In this document: positions 41,267-50,736 of the stretch, in pieces
Position numbering within the stretch: position 1 is the stretch's first letter
How the letters are laid out: the number at the start of each line of letters is the position of its first letter
Assembly: GCF_014652615.1 (NCBI RefSeq)
Contig: NZ_BMZD01000001.1
Location: 331,962-395,961, forward strand
Direction: 5' to 3'
Length of the DNA stretch: 64,000 nt
From: Novosphingobium arvoryzae
Lineage (GTDB): Bacteria; Pseudomonadota; Alphaproteobacteria; Sphingomonadales; Sphingomonadaceae
Made by a program: the position numbers and the translations under genes
Notes under the pieces: generated by a model
Seen by the model: only the letters and a program-made list of their open reading frames with translations
The model's database searches: none
Told to the model about the DNA's origin: nothing

Positions 41267-42472
41267 TCAGCCTCCGATCGCTTCGGCCGGATCGACCTTC
41301 AACGCCATCCTGATCGCAATCAGGCTGGCGAGCGCGCAGATGATCATCACCGCGATGAAACCGGCGATGGCATCCATCGGCAACAGCAGCACATATTTGG
41401 GGAAGTATGGCGCGGCGAAAGTGGCGGTGATCTTGCCCACCGCAAAGCCGATTGTCCCAAGCGCAAGGGCCTGCTGGAGGATCATCCCCGCGATCGTGCG
41501 GTTGCGCGTGCCGATCAGCTTGAGCACCGCGATCTCGCGGATCTTGTCCATCGTCAGCGAGTAGATGATGAAGGCGACTATCGCTGCGCTGACGATCGAC
41601 AGGATGGCCAGAAACATCCCGATCTGCCGTGATGAGGTGGCGATCAGCTTGCCGATCAGGATGTCTTCCATTTCGGCGCGGGTGTGGACAGTCAATCTTT
41701 TCCAGCGGCGGATCGCCTGGGCCACAGCTTCGGCATCGCCGCCGGGCGCAAGCCGCACCAGAATGGCGTTGACCGACGTGCTGCTGGCCTGGGAGGCATC
41801 CACCGCATCGAGGATATCTGGCTGTCCGGGACGATTGAACGCCGGGTTGGCCGCAGTTCGCCTACGGTTCTGCCAGATGGCTTCATTGTCCTTCAGGAAC
41901 TGGGCCTCCTGTGCATCCTTCAGCGGAATGAACACCATCGGGTCGCCGCTGGACGACACCATGCGGCGCGTCAGCCCGACCACCTGATACCGGTTGCGGC
42001 GAATGGTGATCTCATCCCCCAGCCCAAAGCCCGAGGCAATATCGGCGACGGCCTCGTAATGGCCCCGCGTGATCTGGCGACCTTCGACCAGATAGGATGG
42101 CCAGCCCGGCGATCCCCATGCCGCGCCGGGCATGATGCCCACCACCATCGCCCTGACGTCGGTCTCGCCTTGGCGGACCTGCATCGTCAGATAGGTGACA
42201 TTGGCAGCCTCGGCGACACCCGGCATGGCCAGCACGGTGCGGTAGAGATCATCACTGATGCTGGAGGATTCCGCGTAGGGACCAAGCGTGTCGCGCTGCA
42301 CCACCCACAGATCAGCACCGCTGTTATCCAGCAGTGCCTTCCCGTCATCGACCATGCCGCGATACACCCCGGCCATCACCAGCGTTACCCCGATCAGCAG
42401 GCCGAGGCCAACGCCGGTAAACACGAACTTCCCCCAGCTGTGGAGGATGTCCCGCCCGGCAAGGCTGATCAC
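41267..42472 (-). CDS. ABC transporter permease (FtsX/MacB/DevC type)
   Basis: A 401-residue permease with an N-terminal transmembrane helix (FVFTGVGLGLLIGVTLVMAG), a periplasmic MacB-like domain of about 220 residues, and three C-terminal helices in FtsX arrangement (MFLAILSIVSAAIVAFIIYS, AVLKLIGTRNRTIAGMILQQ, MDAIAGFIAVMIICALASLI) ending KVDPAEAIGG. It overlaps the adaptor gene by 4 bp. Together with the adaptor and ATPase it resembles DevBCA more than classic MacAB because ATPase and permease are separate. Confidence 0.92.
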   Translation of the reverse strand: MISLAGRDILHSWGKFVFTGVGLGLLIGVTLVMAGVYRGMVDDGKALLDNSGADLWVVQRDTLGPYAESSSISDDLYRTVLAMPGVAEAANVTYLTMQVRQGETDVRAMVVGIMPGAAWGSPGWPSYLVEGRQITRGHYEAVADIASGFGLGDEITIRRNRYQVVGLTRRMVSSSGDPMVFIPLKDAQEAQFLKDNEAIWQNRRRTAANPAFNRPGQPDILDAVDASQASSTSVNAILVRLAPGGDAEAVAQAIRRWKRLTVHTRAEMEDILIGKLIATSSRQIGMFLAILSIVSAAIVAFIIYSLTMDKIREIAVLKLIGTRNRTIAGMILQQALALGTIGFAVGKITATFAAPYFPKYVLLLPMDAIAGFIAVMIICALASLIAIRMALKVDPAEAIGG

Positions 42473-43620
42473 GGCGTGACCCCGGGAATGCGATCAACAA
42501 CGCTGATATTGCTGTTTGGGCCGAGCTCCTGCTCGCTGTAGACGATGATCGTATCGCCATCGTCCAGCCCTTTGAGCACCTGAACGCGCCCGCCCAGATC
42601 GGCCTTGCCGAGTTCGACCGGCACAAACACAGGGTCCCCGTCGTCAAGTTTCCATACGCCGATGCGGTCACCCATCCGCCGGATTGCGGCATTCGGCACA
42701 ACCGGACCCTTGGCAATCGGGGCAAGGTCAAGCGTGACTTCGGCAAATTCGCCAAGCGGGGGGAGCGGCGTGGGAAGCGTGTCGAACACCACCTTGATCA
42801 GGGTTTCCTCCGTGATCGGATCGGCTCTGGGCTCGATGCGTAGCACCCGGCCATGCAGAACCTTCCCATCGCTCGATCGCAATTGCACTCGCGCCGGCAA
42901 TCCAGCCCGCAGCCCGGCCGAACTCACCTGATCGATCCGGACATCGACCCACAGGCTCGCCGGATCAATGATTTCGATGACGGTCTGCCCACCGGCCACA
43001 ACCGTGCCCGGCTCTACCTCTCGCAGCGTGACAATTCCCGATGCCGGCGCAATGAGGCGCAGGTTGCCGCGTTGCGATTGCAGCCCGGAAAGGTCTGCGC
43101 GCATCCGCTCCAGATTGGACCGGGCGTTCGCGGCCGCAGCCTTGGCCGCCACCAGTTCCTGCCGTTTGGCGGCCAGCACCTCTTCGCTGGTGGCACGTGC
43201 GGCCAGCAGGCTTTCATAGCGGCCTGCCTCGCTTGCGGCATAGGCTTGCCGGGCGGTGGCCTCGCGAACAGCCGCCTCGGCACCCTGCATGGCCGATGCT
43301 TGCGCGGCCATCCGGTCATCCAGATCGACCGGATCCATCTCACCAATAGTCTGGCCTGCCACCACACGGTCACCGACATTGACGGTCAGGCTCCTGACCC
43401 GGCCCGCAAACGTCGGCCCGACGCGGTAGGTGCGTTCGGCATCGATCGTGCCAACCCCGAACAACGCCGGGCGCAGCGACTGGCTCTCCACCTTTGCCGT
43501 CGTGACCGCAATCGGCGCCAATGGGCCGGAACGCAGCGCCACATAGGCCAGCAGAGCGCCGAGCACGGCTATGACAGCGATCAGCGCCAGTTTGCGGCGC
43601 TGCATGGCGGTGATGTTCAT
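42469..43620 (-). CDS. Efflux periplasmic adaptor (HlyD/RND MFP family)
   Basis: A 383-residue membrane fusion protein: an N-terminal anchor (LALIAVIAVLGALLAYVAL), the lipoyl/barrel region (PTFAGRVRSLTVNVGDRVVA, GQTIGEMDPVDLDDR), an alpha-helical hairpin (residues about 100-190, Ala-rich), the second lipoyl half (APASGIVTLREVEPGTVVAG) and beta-barrel DPASLWVDVRIDQVSSAGLR. It overlaps both the TetR and permease genes by 4 bp. It bridges the inner-membrane ABC pair and the outer membrane factor. Confidence 0.93.
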   Translation of the reverse strand: MNITAMQRRKLALIAVIAVLGALLAYVALRSGPLAPIAVTTAKVESQSLRPALFGVGTIDAERTYRVGPTFAGRVRSLTVNVGDRVVAGQTIGEMDPVDLDDRMAAQASAMQGAEAAVREATARQAYAASEAGRYESLLAARATSEEVLAAKRQELVAAKAAAANARSNLERMRADLSGLQSQRGNLRLIAPASGIVTLREVEPGTVVAGGQTVIEIIDPASLWVDVRIDQVSSAGLRAGLPARVQLRSSDGKVLHGRVLRIEPRADPITEETLIKVVFDTLPTPLPPLGEFAEVTLDLAPIAKGPVVPNAAIRRMGDRIGVWKLDDGDPVFVPVELGKADLGGRVQVLKGLDDGDTIIVYSEQELGPNSNISVVDRIPGVTP

Positions 43621-44219
43621 GGGCGCACCGCGACTGCGCGGCGGAACAGCGCGAATACGCCCGGCGCTTCCCGACGGATAAGTTGCACGTCACCGGCCAG
43701 CAGCGATTGCATCACCAGCCCCTGGATCATTCCGATGAACAGCGTGCCGAGCGCGGCCGTGTCGTTACCCTGCTCCAGCTGCCCGCTTGACTTGCCGTCC
43801 TCGATCACAGTGACGAGCCGCTCGCGGTAACGTCGCAACATCTTGTGCGCCACGCGCTTGGGCGCTGTCATTTCGGCCCGCTGCAATTCCCCGAACAGCA
43901 TCCGAGGGACGCCGGGATGTTCCACGAAAAAGCCGACATGGGCCATGAACATTGCTTCAAGCGCATCTAGCGGCGTTGGCGCGCCGTGAGATGCCTTGTC
44001 GATCCGCGCCAGCAACCGATCCGCCACCCAATCCATGACCGCCTCAAGGATGGCTTCCTTGGTCGGGAAATGCCGGAACAGCGCCCCTTGCGTGACCCCC
44101 ATGTGTGCAGCGATCGCGGCGGTCGTGATGTCGCCGGGGTTTTGCTGCGCCGCCAGCGCCACCACGGCCTCGACAGTGACGGCCCGTCGATCGTCAGCTG
44201 GCATATATCTGGTCTGCAT
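43617..44219 (-). CDS. TetR/AcrR-family regulator of the efflux operon
   Basis: A 200-residue regulator with the TetR HTH (NPGDITTAAIAAHMGVTQGA, LFRHFPTKEAILEAVMDWVA) and a C-terminal helical ligand domain (MFMAHVGFFVEHPGVPRMLF, LGTLFIGMIQGLVMQSLLAG). It is the promoter-proximal gene of a five-gene operon, so it probably autoregulates together with the transporter genes. An inverted repeat ATAGT-N8-ACTAT lies 15 bp upstream. The inducer is unknown. Confidence 0.9.
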   Translation of the reverse strand: MQTRYMPADDRRAVTVEAVVALAAQQNPGDITTAAIAAHMGVTQGALFRHFPTKEAILEAVMDWVADRLLARIDKASHGAPTPLDALEAMFMAHVGFFVEHPGVPRMLFGELQRAEMTAPKRVAHKMLRRYRERLVTVIEDGKSSGQLEQGNDTAALGTLFIGMIQGLVMQSLLAGDVQLIRREAPGVFALFRRAVAVRP

Positions 44220-44233
44220 GAGTCGCGCCTTAG

Positions 44234-44251
44234 ATAGTAATCAATCACTAT
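44234..44251. promoter_or_regulatory. Candidate TetR operator (ATAGT-N8-ACTAT)
   Basis: An 18-bp inverted repeat, ATAGTAATCAATCACTAT, immediately upstream of the tetR-type gene. Perfect 5-bp arms plus the position make it the probable autoregulatory site of the efflux operon. Confidence 0.6.
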
Positions 44252-44428
44252 TTTTTAGGATCGGGTAAGCGCCACGTCAAGGCGTAGATGAGCCGATTGC
44301 ATTACCAGGAAGCAATCGATTTGCCGCGGGTGACGGCCCATCACACATCAGCATCGACAGGATGGCCATAGTGAGTAGTTACGATCTAGTGCGGTTTCCA
44401 TCCATTCCGGCGAGTGGCGGATGCCGGA

Positions 44429-44617
44429 TCAGGCGCCGCGCATGGACTCCCCGGCCGCACGCACAAAGAAGGTTGCGGCCGGCCGCCGCACCAGATGCTC
44501 GTTCAGGTCGAGCTTGCCCTCGATGTGGTCATCGGCCGGGCTTGGGAAGCCAGCCTCTACAGGCGAGCCAAACAAAGGCAGTTCGAGCGGGGTGGGATAT
44601 TCGACGAAGCGCAGCAC
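44429..44617 (-). pseudogene. umuD: Truncated umuD (SOS mutagenesis protein) remnant
   Basis: A 62-residue frame starting at a GTG with umuD-like sequence: SPVEAGFPSPADDHIEGKLD (containing the Ala-Gly autocleavage site) followed by LNEHLVRRPAATFFVRAAGE and SMRGA, which includes the catalytic Ser. It then hits a stop; the catalytic Lys half is absent and the downstream bases (TCC GGC ATC CGC CAC) still resemble the next residues for a few codons. No umuC follows; the efflux operon does. An intact SOS box lies 22 bp upstream. This is a broken gene left by a rearrangement. Confidence 0.8.
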
Positions 44618-44639
44618 TTTTCAGGTTCCAGGATGAATG

Positions 44640-44654
44640 GAACATAAAAAGAAC
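44640..44654 (-). promoter_or_regulatory. LexA SOS box, alphaproteobacterial type (GTTC-N7-GTTC)
   Basis: On the minus strand the sequence reads GTTCTTTTTATGTTC, an exact match to the direct-repeat GTTC-N7-GTTC LexA site of Alphaproteobacteria. It lies 22 bp before the start of the umuD remnant and points in the same direction, which is its natural target. Confidence 0.85.
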
Positions 44655-44739
44655 ACTGTTGCTGTGATTCGTCAACGGATGCGATCAGCCCGTGCGGTAA
44701 ACCCGCCGCAGGGGTGGCGCTGTCCGCGCCCCAGGCCTT

Positions 44740-45363
44740 TCAGTCGTTTGCCGGCTTCAGAATACGCTTGGCCGCCGCATTGCGGCGTGCGGCAATCCGG
44801 CCGAGCGCCACCTCGATCGGAAAAACATCCAGCTCGTCAGGGTCGTATTCGTCCAGCCACTCGCTAATCTCGGCATGGTCCGGATGGGTTGGATCCGCCC
44901 TGGCTTCCAGCATCTCGTAAAAGCCGGGAATGCCTCCGCAATCCTCGGGCGGGCAATCTCGCTCGCCGCCAATGTAGCGGGGATAGGCCTTGCCGGGATC
45001 ACCGCGACGAACATCACTGATAACGAGCTCGTGTTCCCAGTTGTCGCCGAAGTCGTAAGTGTAATCGATCGGCGTGATGCCCGGGCCAATGACGTCGCGC
45101 AGACGGGTTCGCGAGGCGGGCTTGCGCGGCGCTTTGCCCCAGTCTTCGTCCATGGGCAGGCCATAGGTCTGACCGCCGATGACGAACTGCCACAGGTGAT
45201 AGTCAAGCCAACCCATGCTGACCTGAACGATATCATGCAGGACCTTGAGGGTGATCGAGGTCGGAACTTCAACCTCGCGCCAGATCGGCGGGTCAGAGTC
45301 CTTGAGCATGATGTGCAAGGTGGCGATCTCGGTGAAGCTATCGACGGCGCGGGCGTTGGTCAT
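44740..45363 (-). CDS. Plasmid pRiA4b ORF-3 family protein
   Basis: A 207-residue protein with the pRiA4b ORF-3 pattern: TLHIMLKDSDPPIWREVEVP, LKVLHDIVQVSMGWLDYHLW, QFVIGGQTYGLPMDEDWGKA, IDYTYDFGDNWEHELVISDV and the cysteine-containing GGERDCPPEDCGGIPGFYEM. This family is found on plasmids and mobile elements; its function is unproven. It is oriented with the recombinase module behind it. Confidence 0.9.
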   Translation of the reverse strand: MTNARAVDSFTEIATLHIMLKDSDPPIWREVEVPTSITLKVLHDIVQVSMGWLDYHLWQFVIGGQTYGLPMDEDWGKAPRKPASRTRLRDVIGPGITPIDYTYDFGDNWEHELVISDVRRGDPGKAYPRYIGGERDCPPEDCGGIPGFYEMLEARADPTHPDHAEISEWLDEYDPDELDVFPIEVALGRIAARRNAAAKRILKPAND

Positions 45364-45437
45364 GCTGCCTGCGATAGCAAGCCATGGTCGCTGCCGTCAG
45401 CAAAAAGCATCCGCGGTTTTCACGGAGATGCACCCCA

Positions 45438-45833
45438 TCAGGCGTCGATTCCAAAGTGTCGCCGCTGCGCGCCCCATTCGTTGGGGAACGGCGCGGCCAG
45501 CGTGGCAAGATCAATCCCGTCACCCTGTCGGCCGTCAAGAATTGCATCGATGATGTCAGGGGCCAGCAGCGTCATGCGCAGGACCCGGGTCAGATAGCTC
45601 AGACCGATCTTTTCCTTCTCGGCGAGGTCCGACACCGATGTGTAGGCACCGGTTTCCAGCAGGCGCTTCCAGCGGAAGGCTCGCGCCAGCGCCTTGACCA
45701 CGGTGTTGTCGGTGCGTGGGCGCTGAAGCTGGGCACCAGCAGGCAGAACCATCTCCTTGCGGCCGCCACGTTTGGTGATCTGGAACGGAATGTGGATCGA
45801 AACTGTCTGGGGAATTATCACGACCTTGCTCAC
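45438..45833 (-). CDS. Small helix-turn-helix protein coupled to the recombinase
   Basis: A 131-residue protein whose ATG overlaps the recombinase stop by 4 bp. The middle reads TGAYTSVSDLAEKEKIGLSY followed by LTRVLRMTLLAPDIIDAILD, a ParB/KorB-like helix-turn-helix. It is commonly seen directly after serine recombinase genes in alphaproteobacterial elements. Probably a DNA-binding accessory or directionality factor; that is inference. Confidence 0.72.
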   Translation of the reverse strand: MSKVVIIPQTVSIHIPFQITKRGGRKEMVLPAGAQLQRPRTDNTVVKALARAFRWKRLLETGAYTSVSDLAEKEKIGLSYLTRVLRMTLLAPDIIDAILDGRQGDGIDLATLAAPFPNEWGAQRRHFGIDA

Positions 45834-47140
45834 GCTGCCTCCTCCAGTTCCGGCACCTGCAGTTCGCGGGCCAGCGCATCGAGCCCGTCCACCCGCAGCT
45901 TCAGCTCGAGACCGGCGCTGCCAACGATGACCCGGTCGACGAGTAGCTGCACGATCCGGGCCTGCTCGGCCGGGAACAGTTCATCCCACATCGGGTCCAC
46001 ATTGATCAGGGCCTCCCGCGCTTGAGCTTCGGTCATTGCGGGCGCGTGTTTCACGGCCTCCTTCCATGCGCCGATGATGATTTCCGGCTGCCGGAACACG
46101 GCGCGCAGCTGGTTGACGACCGCGCCTTCGATTTCGGCGGCAGGCACGCGCCCGACAGTGGTGGAGCCTGCTCCATGGCGGAGCAGCGTCTGGCTGACGT
46201 AGTAGCGGTAGAGCTTGCCGTTTTTGCAGGAGTGGGTCGGTGAAAACGCCCCGCCATCCGAACCCCAGAGCAGACCCTTCAGCAACGCAGGCGTATTGGC
46301 GCGCGCACGATTCGCCCGGGTCCGCGGACTTTCCTTCGTGATGGCGCGCACAGCATCCCAGAGCTCCTGATCAATGATCGCGTCATGTTCGCCCGGATAG
46401 CTGTTACCCTTGTGGACGGCCTCGCCGATGTAGGCCTTGTTGGCGAGCAGGCGGTACAAGTAGCCCTTGGTAATCGTCTTGCCTTGCCGGGTCGTGATGC
46501 CTCGCTCTCGCAATTCCCGCAGCAGAAGGGTGGCCGAGCCGACATCGCGGAACCGCTGGAAAATGTAGCGGACGTTGGCGGCCGCCTTTTCATTCACCAC
46601 CAGCTTTCGCGACTGGACATCATAGCCCAGCGGCGGGACACCGCCCATCCAGATCCCCTTGGCACGGGAAGCGGCGAACTTATCGCGGATGCGCTCTGCG
46701 GTCACCTCACGCTCGAACTGGGCGAAGCTGAGCAGAATGTTCAGGGTCAGGCGGCCCATAGAGGTCGTGGTGTTGAACGACTGTGTGATGGACACGAAGG
46801 TCACATCGTTCCGGTCAAAAACCTCGACCAGTTTTGAGAAGTCCATCAGCGATCGCGAAAGACGGTCGATCTTGTAGACCACCACCACGTCGATCAGGCC
46901 CTCCTCGATATCGGCCAGCAGGCGCTGCAGCGCGGGGCGTTCCAGCGTACCGCCAGAAATCCCGCCGTCGTCGTAATGATCGCGGACCGGCACCCAGCCT
47001 TCTGACCGCTGACTGGCGATGTAGGCTTCGCAGGCCTCGCGCTGGGCATCGAGCGAGTTGAACTCCTGCTCGAGCCCTTCTTCCGATGACTTGCGGGTAT
47101 AGACCGCGCAGCGCAGCTTGCGGACGAGCGGTTTGTTCAT
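45830..47140 (-). CDS. Serine recombinase (resolvase/invertase type)
   Basis: A 436-residue recombinase. The N-terminal catalytic domain has CAVYTRKSSEEGLEQEFNSL (nucleophile probably Ser18) and DAQREACEAYI, then VVVVYKIDRLSRSLMDFSKL and RLTLNILLSFAQFEREVTAE. The recombinase domain includes GGVPPLGYDVQSRKLVVNEK, RGITTRQGKTITKGYLYRLL and ANKAYIGEAVHKGNSYPGEH, then a tail with helical segments. It could mobilise the element that carries the surrounding module. It overlaps the DUF2924 gene by 4 bp. It appears intact. Confidence 0.94.
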   Translation of the reverse strand: MNKPLVRKLRCAVYTRKSSEEGLEQEFNSLDAQREACEAYIASQRSEGWVPVRDHYDDGGISGGTLERPALQRLLADIEEGLIDVVVVYKIDRLSRSLMDFSKLVEVFDRNDVTFVSITQSFNTTTSMGRLTLNILLSFAQFEREVTAERIRDKFAASRAKGIWMGGVPPLGYDVQSRKLVVNEKAAANVRYIFQRFRDVGSATLLLRELRERGITTRQGKTITKGYLYRLLANKAYIGEAVHKGNSYPGEHDAIIDQELWDAVRAITKESPRTRANRARANTPALLKGLLWGSDGGAFSPTHSCKNGKLYRYYVSQTLLRHGAGSTTVGRVPAAEIEGAVVNQLRAVFRQPEIIIGAWKEAVKHAPAMTEAQAREALINVDPMWDELFPAEQARIVQLLVDRVIVGSAGLELKLRVDGLDALARELQVPELEEAA

Positions 47141-47586
47141 GCTGCCCTCCGATGATCCTTGAGGCCGAAGAAGACCCAGCCATTCCAGCGTGAGCCGGTG
47201 ATGGCGCGGGCAATTGCGGACAGCGACTGGTAGGGACGCCCCTGCCATTCGAAGCCGTCGAGGGTGACGGTCACAGTGTGCTCCACCCCCTGCCACTCGC
47301 GGATCAGGCGGGTGCCGGTGATGGGCTTCAGGTCGGCACGGACCCGGCGGGTAGTGATGTTGCCCCCATCGAGCTGCTCGCCCAGTTGCTGCAGCCGTTT
47401 GACCGTTTCCACCTTCAGCCCGCCGTAGGCGAGTTCCTGGATGCGGTAGGCCAGTCGGCTTTCGAGGTAGCGCCGGTTGAAGGCCGGCGGCTCCTCGCTG
47501 AACAGTTCACGCCACTGCTTCTTCAGTTCGGCGATGGGCGCTGCCTTCATGGCCGCCAGCCGTGCGAGTACGGGATCAGGTTTCAT
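47137..47586 (-). CDS. DUF2924 domain protein
   Basis: A 149-residue protein with the DUF2924 pattern: ELKKQWRELFSEEPPAFNRR, YLESRLAYRIQELAYGGLKV, TGTRLIREWQGVEHTVTVTL, WQGRPYQSLSAIARAITGSR and WNGWVFFGL. It is always near recombinases in this group and overlaps its neighbours by 4 bp. The function is unknown; the charged beta-rich tail suggests DNA binding. Confidence 0.9.
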   Translation of the reverse strand: MKPDPVLARLAAMKAAPIAELKKQWRELFSEEPPAFNRRYLESRLAYRIQELAYGGLKVETVKRLQQLGEQLDGGNITTRRVRADLKPITGTRLIREWQGVEHTVTVTLDGFEWQGRPYQSLSAIARAITGSRWNGWVFFGLKDHRRAA

Positions 47587-47789
47587 TGTGCGTTGCTCCG
47601 GTGAGTTGCACCGGCACTACCGCTCTGTTCGAGCGAGTTGTGTAGCGGAAAGTCTCCATCTTCTTCAGATAGTTGACCCGTATTCCGCAGGTGCAGGCGA
47701 GCGAGCCCCGCACCAAGCAGATCGCACAGTTCAGCCCGCCGCGCGGCTGGCGACATCTTGTCGGGATGGAGCGGGTTCGGGCGTTTCAT
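47583..47789 (-). CDS. Small conserved protein of the recombinase module
   Basis: A 68-residue protein starting MKRPNPLHPDKMSPAARRAE and continuing LCDLLGAGLARLHLRN, ending in a polar tail. It overlaps both the helicase stop and the DUF2924 start by 4 bp, so the whole module is one transcript. The same arrangement is familiar from other sphingomonad elements. Function unknown. Confidence 0.72.
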   Translation of the reverse strand: MKRPNPLHPDKMSPAARRAELCDLLGAGLARLHLRNTGQLSEEDGDFPLHNSLEQSGSAGATHRSNAQ

Positions 47790-49174
47790 GCGGCGCTCCG
47801 GTGCGCCTGCCCGAAGACAGCCGAAGTGATCGCATGGCGGTTCCAGTAGTAGCGCAGCTGGCAATTGGCATCGTACTTGGACACGCCGAAGTTCATCGGC
47901 GACACAGAGGCTCCCGCCCGGCGCAGGCAGTCGAGCTGCTTGGTAGATGCCGGTTCCTTGAGCCACCGCTTGCTCTTGGCGGCAGCCAGGCCGTTTTCGG
48001 CCGAGCGCAAGAAATCGTCGGCCTCAGCCAGAGCCTGCACCTTGGTCCCGATCGCGATCTTGCGCGGCGCACCGGCCTTGGGACCGCCCAATGCATGCCA
48101 GAGGGTGCCGTCATGGAACACGCCAGCCCAGGCGTCGAACCCACTGGCGATCAGAGACGAGCCATCGCCACTGACGTCGCACCACTGGAAAGGCGACTGG
48201 TTCAGCAGGTCGATCTCCAGCAGTTCGAAGTCGGTCAGGATGTGCTTCTCGCCGACCTGGCGGGTGAAGACATGGCCACAAAACGGGCATTCACCCGTCC
48301 CGAGAGGGATCTCGGCTTCGCAGTCCGGGCAGGTCTTGTAGGGTGCCGTGCCGGGGTCCGTGTCGTCATCGTCGAGCGAAATTTCCTGCTCGAGGCAGCC
48401 GTGACGAATGGCCGCGCCTGCGAAGTCGAGAATGACGCAGTCGGTCTTGATGATGCCGGGGTAACGTTGGGGATCAACCTTGCGCAGCCCGCGACCTACC
48501 GCCTGAATGAAGGTGCCCTTGTGAAGCATCGGGCGCAGGATGCCGATGCAGCCCACCGGCTGCCCGCGCGCGTATGCGAATTTCTCAAGCATTTCCCATT
48601 GCAACGTAGGCTTGTTTAGGGGGCCTTTAATCATGTCGAGGTCATGAGGGATTACGATCCGGCTCCGCCCGAGGAAGTTCACATTGAACTGCTCGGCATC
48701 TGCAAGATCGAACTCTATGTCTTCCCATGTGGTGCCCACAGGCACCGCGACGGTTGGCTTCTTGACCTTCTCAAGGCCGACGACACCATCGATTAGCGCC
48801 GCAAAGAGTCTCCCGGGTTCGTCGACCAATTGAAACCCGTTCCGTGTCTGCCAGAGGAGAACATCCTCTAGCGCCATGATTGTGGCCTGATGCTTATCAA
48901 GTCGCTGGACTTCTTGAAGCGTAACAGTCCGTCTTGTCGGAACAAGCACCAGTCTTGGACCCGGCGGTGCTACTGCCACGGGATCGAGGTTGTCTATTTG
49001 CCCCCCGAACATGGGCTGCGGGATGTAAAGAAAGACGGGGAATCCCCGACCCGGGCTAATCTCACACCTGCCGATGAAAGCAGCCCGTGACAAAACGGGC
49101 TTGTCCAAGTCACCAACGAGATCGAGCACTCCTCTGCCCGCCCTGACACTGGTCGTCCTGACCGGGGTTACCAA
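47786..49174 (-). pseudogene. DEAD/DEAH helicase fragment fused to unrelated N-terminal sequence
   Basis: The last 270 residues of this 462-residue frame are a helicase C-terminal half: VGCIGILRPMLHKGTFIQAV and GRGLRKVDPQRYPGIIKTDC contain motif VI, followed by a zinc ribbon (CPDCEAEIPLGTGECPFCGH). Walker A, DEAD box and the other N-terminal motifs are missing. In their place are about 190 residues I do not recognise (GFPVFLYIPQPMFGGQIDNL, RLDKHQATIMALEDVLLWQT, RSRIVIPHDLDMIKGPLNKP). The first possible start is a TTG at 49174 overlapping the opposing prophage remnant. This is best explained by a deletion joining two genes in frame; whether the chimera is made is unknown. Confidence 0.65.
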
Positions 49175-49254
49175 GCGCGGCGTGGCGGTCTCGAAGCCTG
49201 TCTACCCCTGCGACCTTCGATGCCACCGGCTACAATGCGCTCAATGCGATCCGC

Positions 49255-50736
49255 GTGACTTGGGCTGCACTGCCCGGCGTTATCGGAGAAGCCGCTGTTG
49301 GCGCCGCCAATCTGGCAATCAGCGGGATCGAATACCTCGCCAACAAAGCGATCGCAGCGCTCAACTGGCTGGCTGAATGGGTAAACCCTGTGCTCGACCG
49401 CGTCGGGCTTGCCACCATCACCCGGATCGAGAGCGTTGCTCTGCCGCGAATGGAAAACAGTTTTGCCGGCTCGACTGCCCGCATGGGCGCACAGGTCCGC
49501 GATGAATTCGCGTCCGCTTTTGGCGATGCGATGAGCATGATGGACGCCTTTTCAGCACGCTGGCGGGAAAACAGCATCGCTGCTGCCAAGGCCCGGCTTG
49601 CCGCCAAGGCGGAAGAGATCCGCGGCGACAGCACTGACCGTGCAAGCAGCGCAAAAGGCCCCAAGGAAACGGAAGCCGAACGCGCGCTCCAGGCCGCCCG
49701 GGACTTTGCCGCCAATCTCGCGCTTGAGACTGCCAAGATCGGCAAGACCCCGATCGAGATCAAGCGGATGGAAGTTGCGATGGCCGCACTCAAGGCGCCG
49801 ACCGACGAGGCGCGCATTGCAATTCTCCAAGCCGGCGAAGCCTGGGAACAGGCGACGCGCGCATTCGCCACCTCGGAGTTCCTGCGCCAGACGGTCGGCC
49901 CGCTGGAACAGCAGGTCGCTTTGCTTGGCCAGTCGGCCCGGGCGCAGGCACTCGCCAATCTCGAGGCCGAGCGCGAACAGATCGTGCTCGAACGCGGGGC
50001 CGAAGCTTGGGAGCGGTATCGCGCCGCACGCATTCGGCTGATGGAAGCAGACTTTGCGCAAAGCGGTCAGGAACAGTTCCTCCAAAGCCTGGAAGACATG
50101 GTCTCGGCCACGGAAGCAGCGGCCCAGAACATGGCTGATGCCTTCGGCTCGGTCGGCGGGGCAATTGGCGCGATCACGGTCGAGATTACCCGCTTTGCCT
50201 CAGCACAGGTGGCTGCAGCCCAGCGCGTGGCTGAAGCCGAGCGCGAATATGGACGCACCTCGTTTCAGTATGCCGACGCGCGTGCGGCGCAGGCATCGGC
50301 TGAGATCAATCACTATGGTAATCTCGCCTCGGCCGCGAAGGGCTTCTTTAGGCAAGGCTCGGACGGTTACAAGGCGCTGCTCGCCGCTGAGAAGGTGTTC
50401 CGCGCCTTTGAACTGGCGATCGCGATCAAGAATGCTGCGGTGAAGATCGGGCTCATTGGCGCGCAAACCGCTGCCAAGGTCACCAGCGACACGGCCACAC
50501 CGACCTGGTGGGAGCAGTTCGCCTCCAATCAATCTGCGACAGCGTCGTTGCCAGCAAACGACAGCGCCACGGTACTGATCGATGGGCTGGCATCTCTGAA
50601 ACAGGAATTGTCTGACCTACGCGATGAGCAGCGCATCGCCTCGGCAACCATTGCCTCCGGGACTATCAAGACGGCCCGCATCCTCGAACGCGTGACGCCA
50701 GATGGCGATGCCCTAGCCGTGAGAACGGCGGCATGA
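49255..50736 (+). pseudogene. Phage tail tape-measure protein, N-terminally truncated
   Basis: The frame is open from 49162 and the first start is a GTG at 49255 without a ribosome site, giving 493 residues. The sequence is Ala-rich helical: ALPGVIGEAAVGAANLAISG, GIEYLANKAIAALNWLAEWV, ARIAILQAGEAWEQATRAFA, LASAAKGFFRQGSDGYKALL and a tail KTARILERVTPDGDALAVRT. Tape-measure proteins are usually much longer; the missing N-terminal part would normally hold the tail-length coiled coil. The family-like sequence begins before the GTG (TFDATGYNALNAIRV), showing this is a truncation and not a natural start. Confidence 0.78.
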
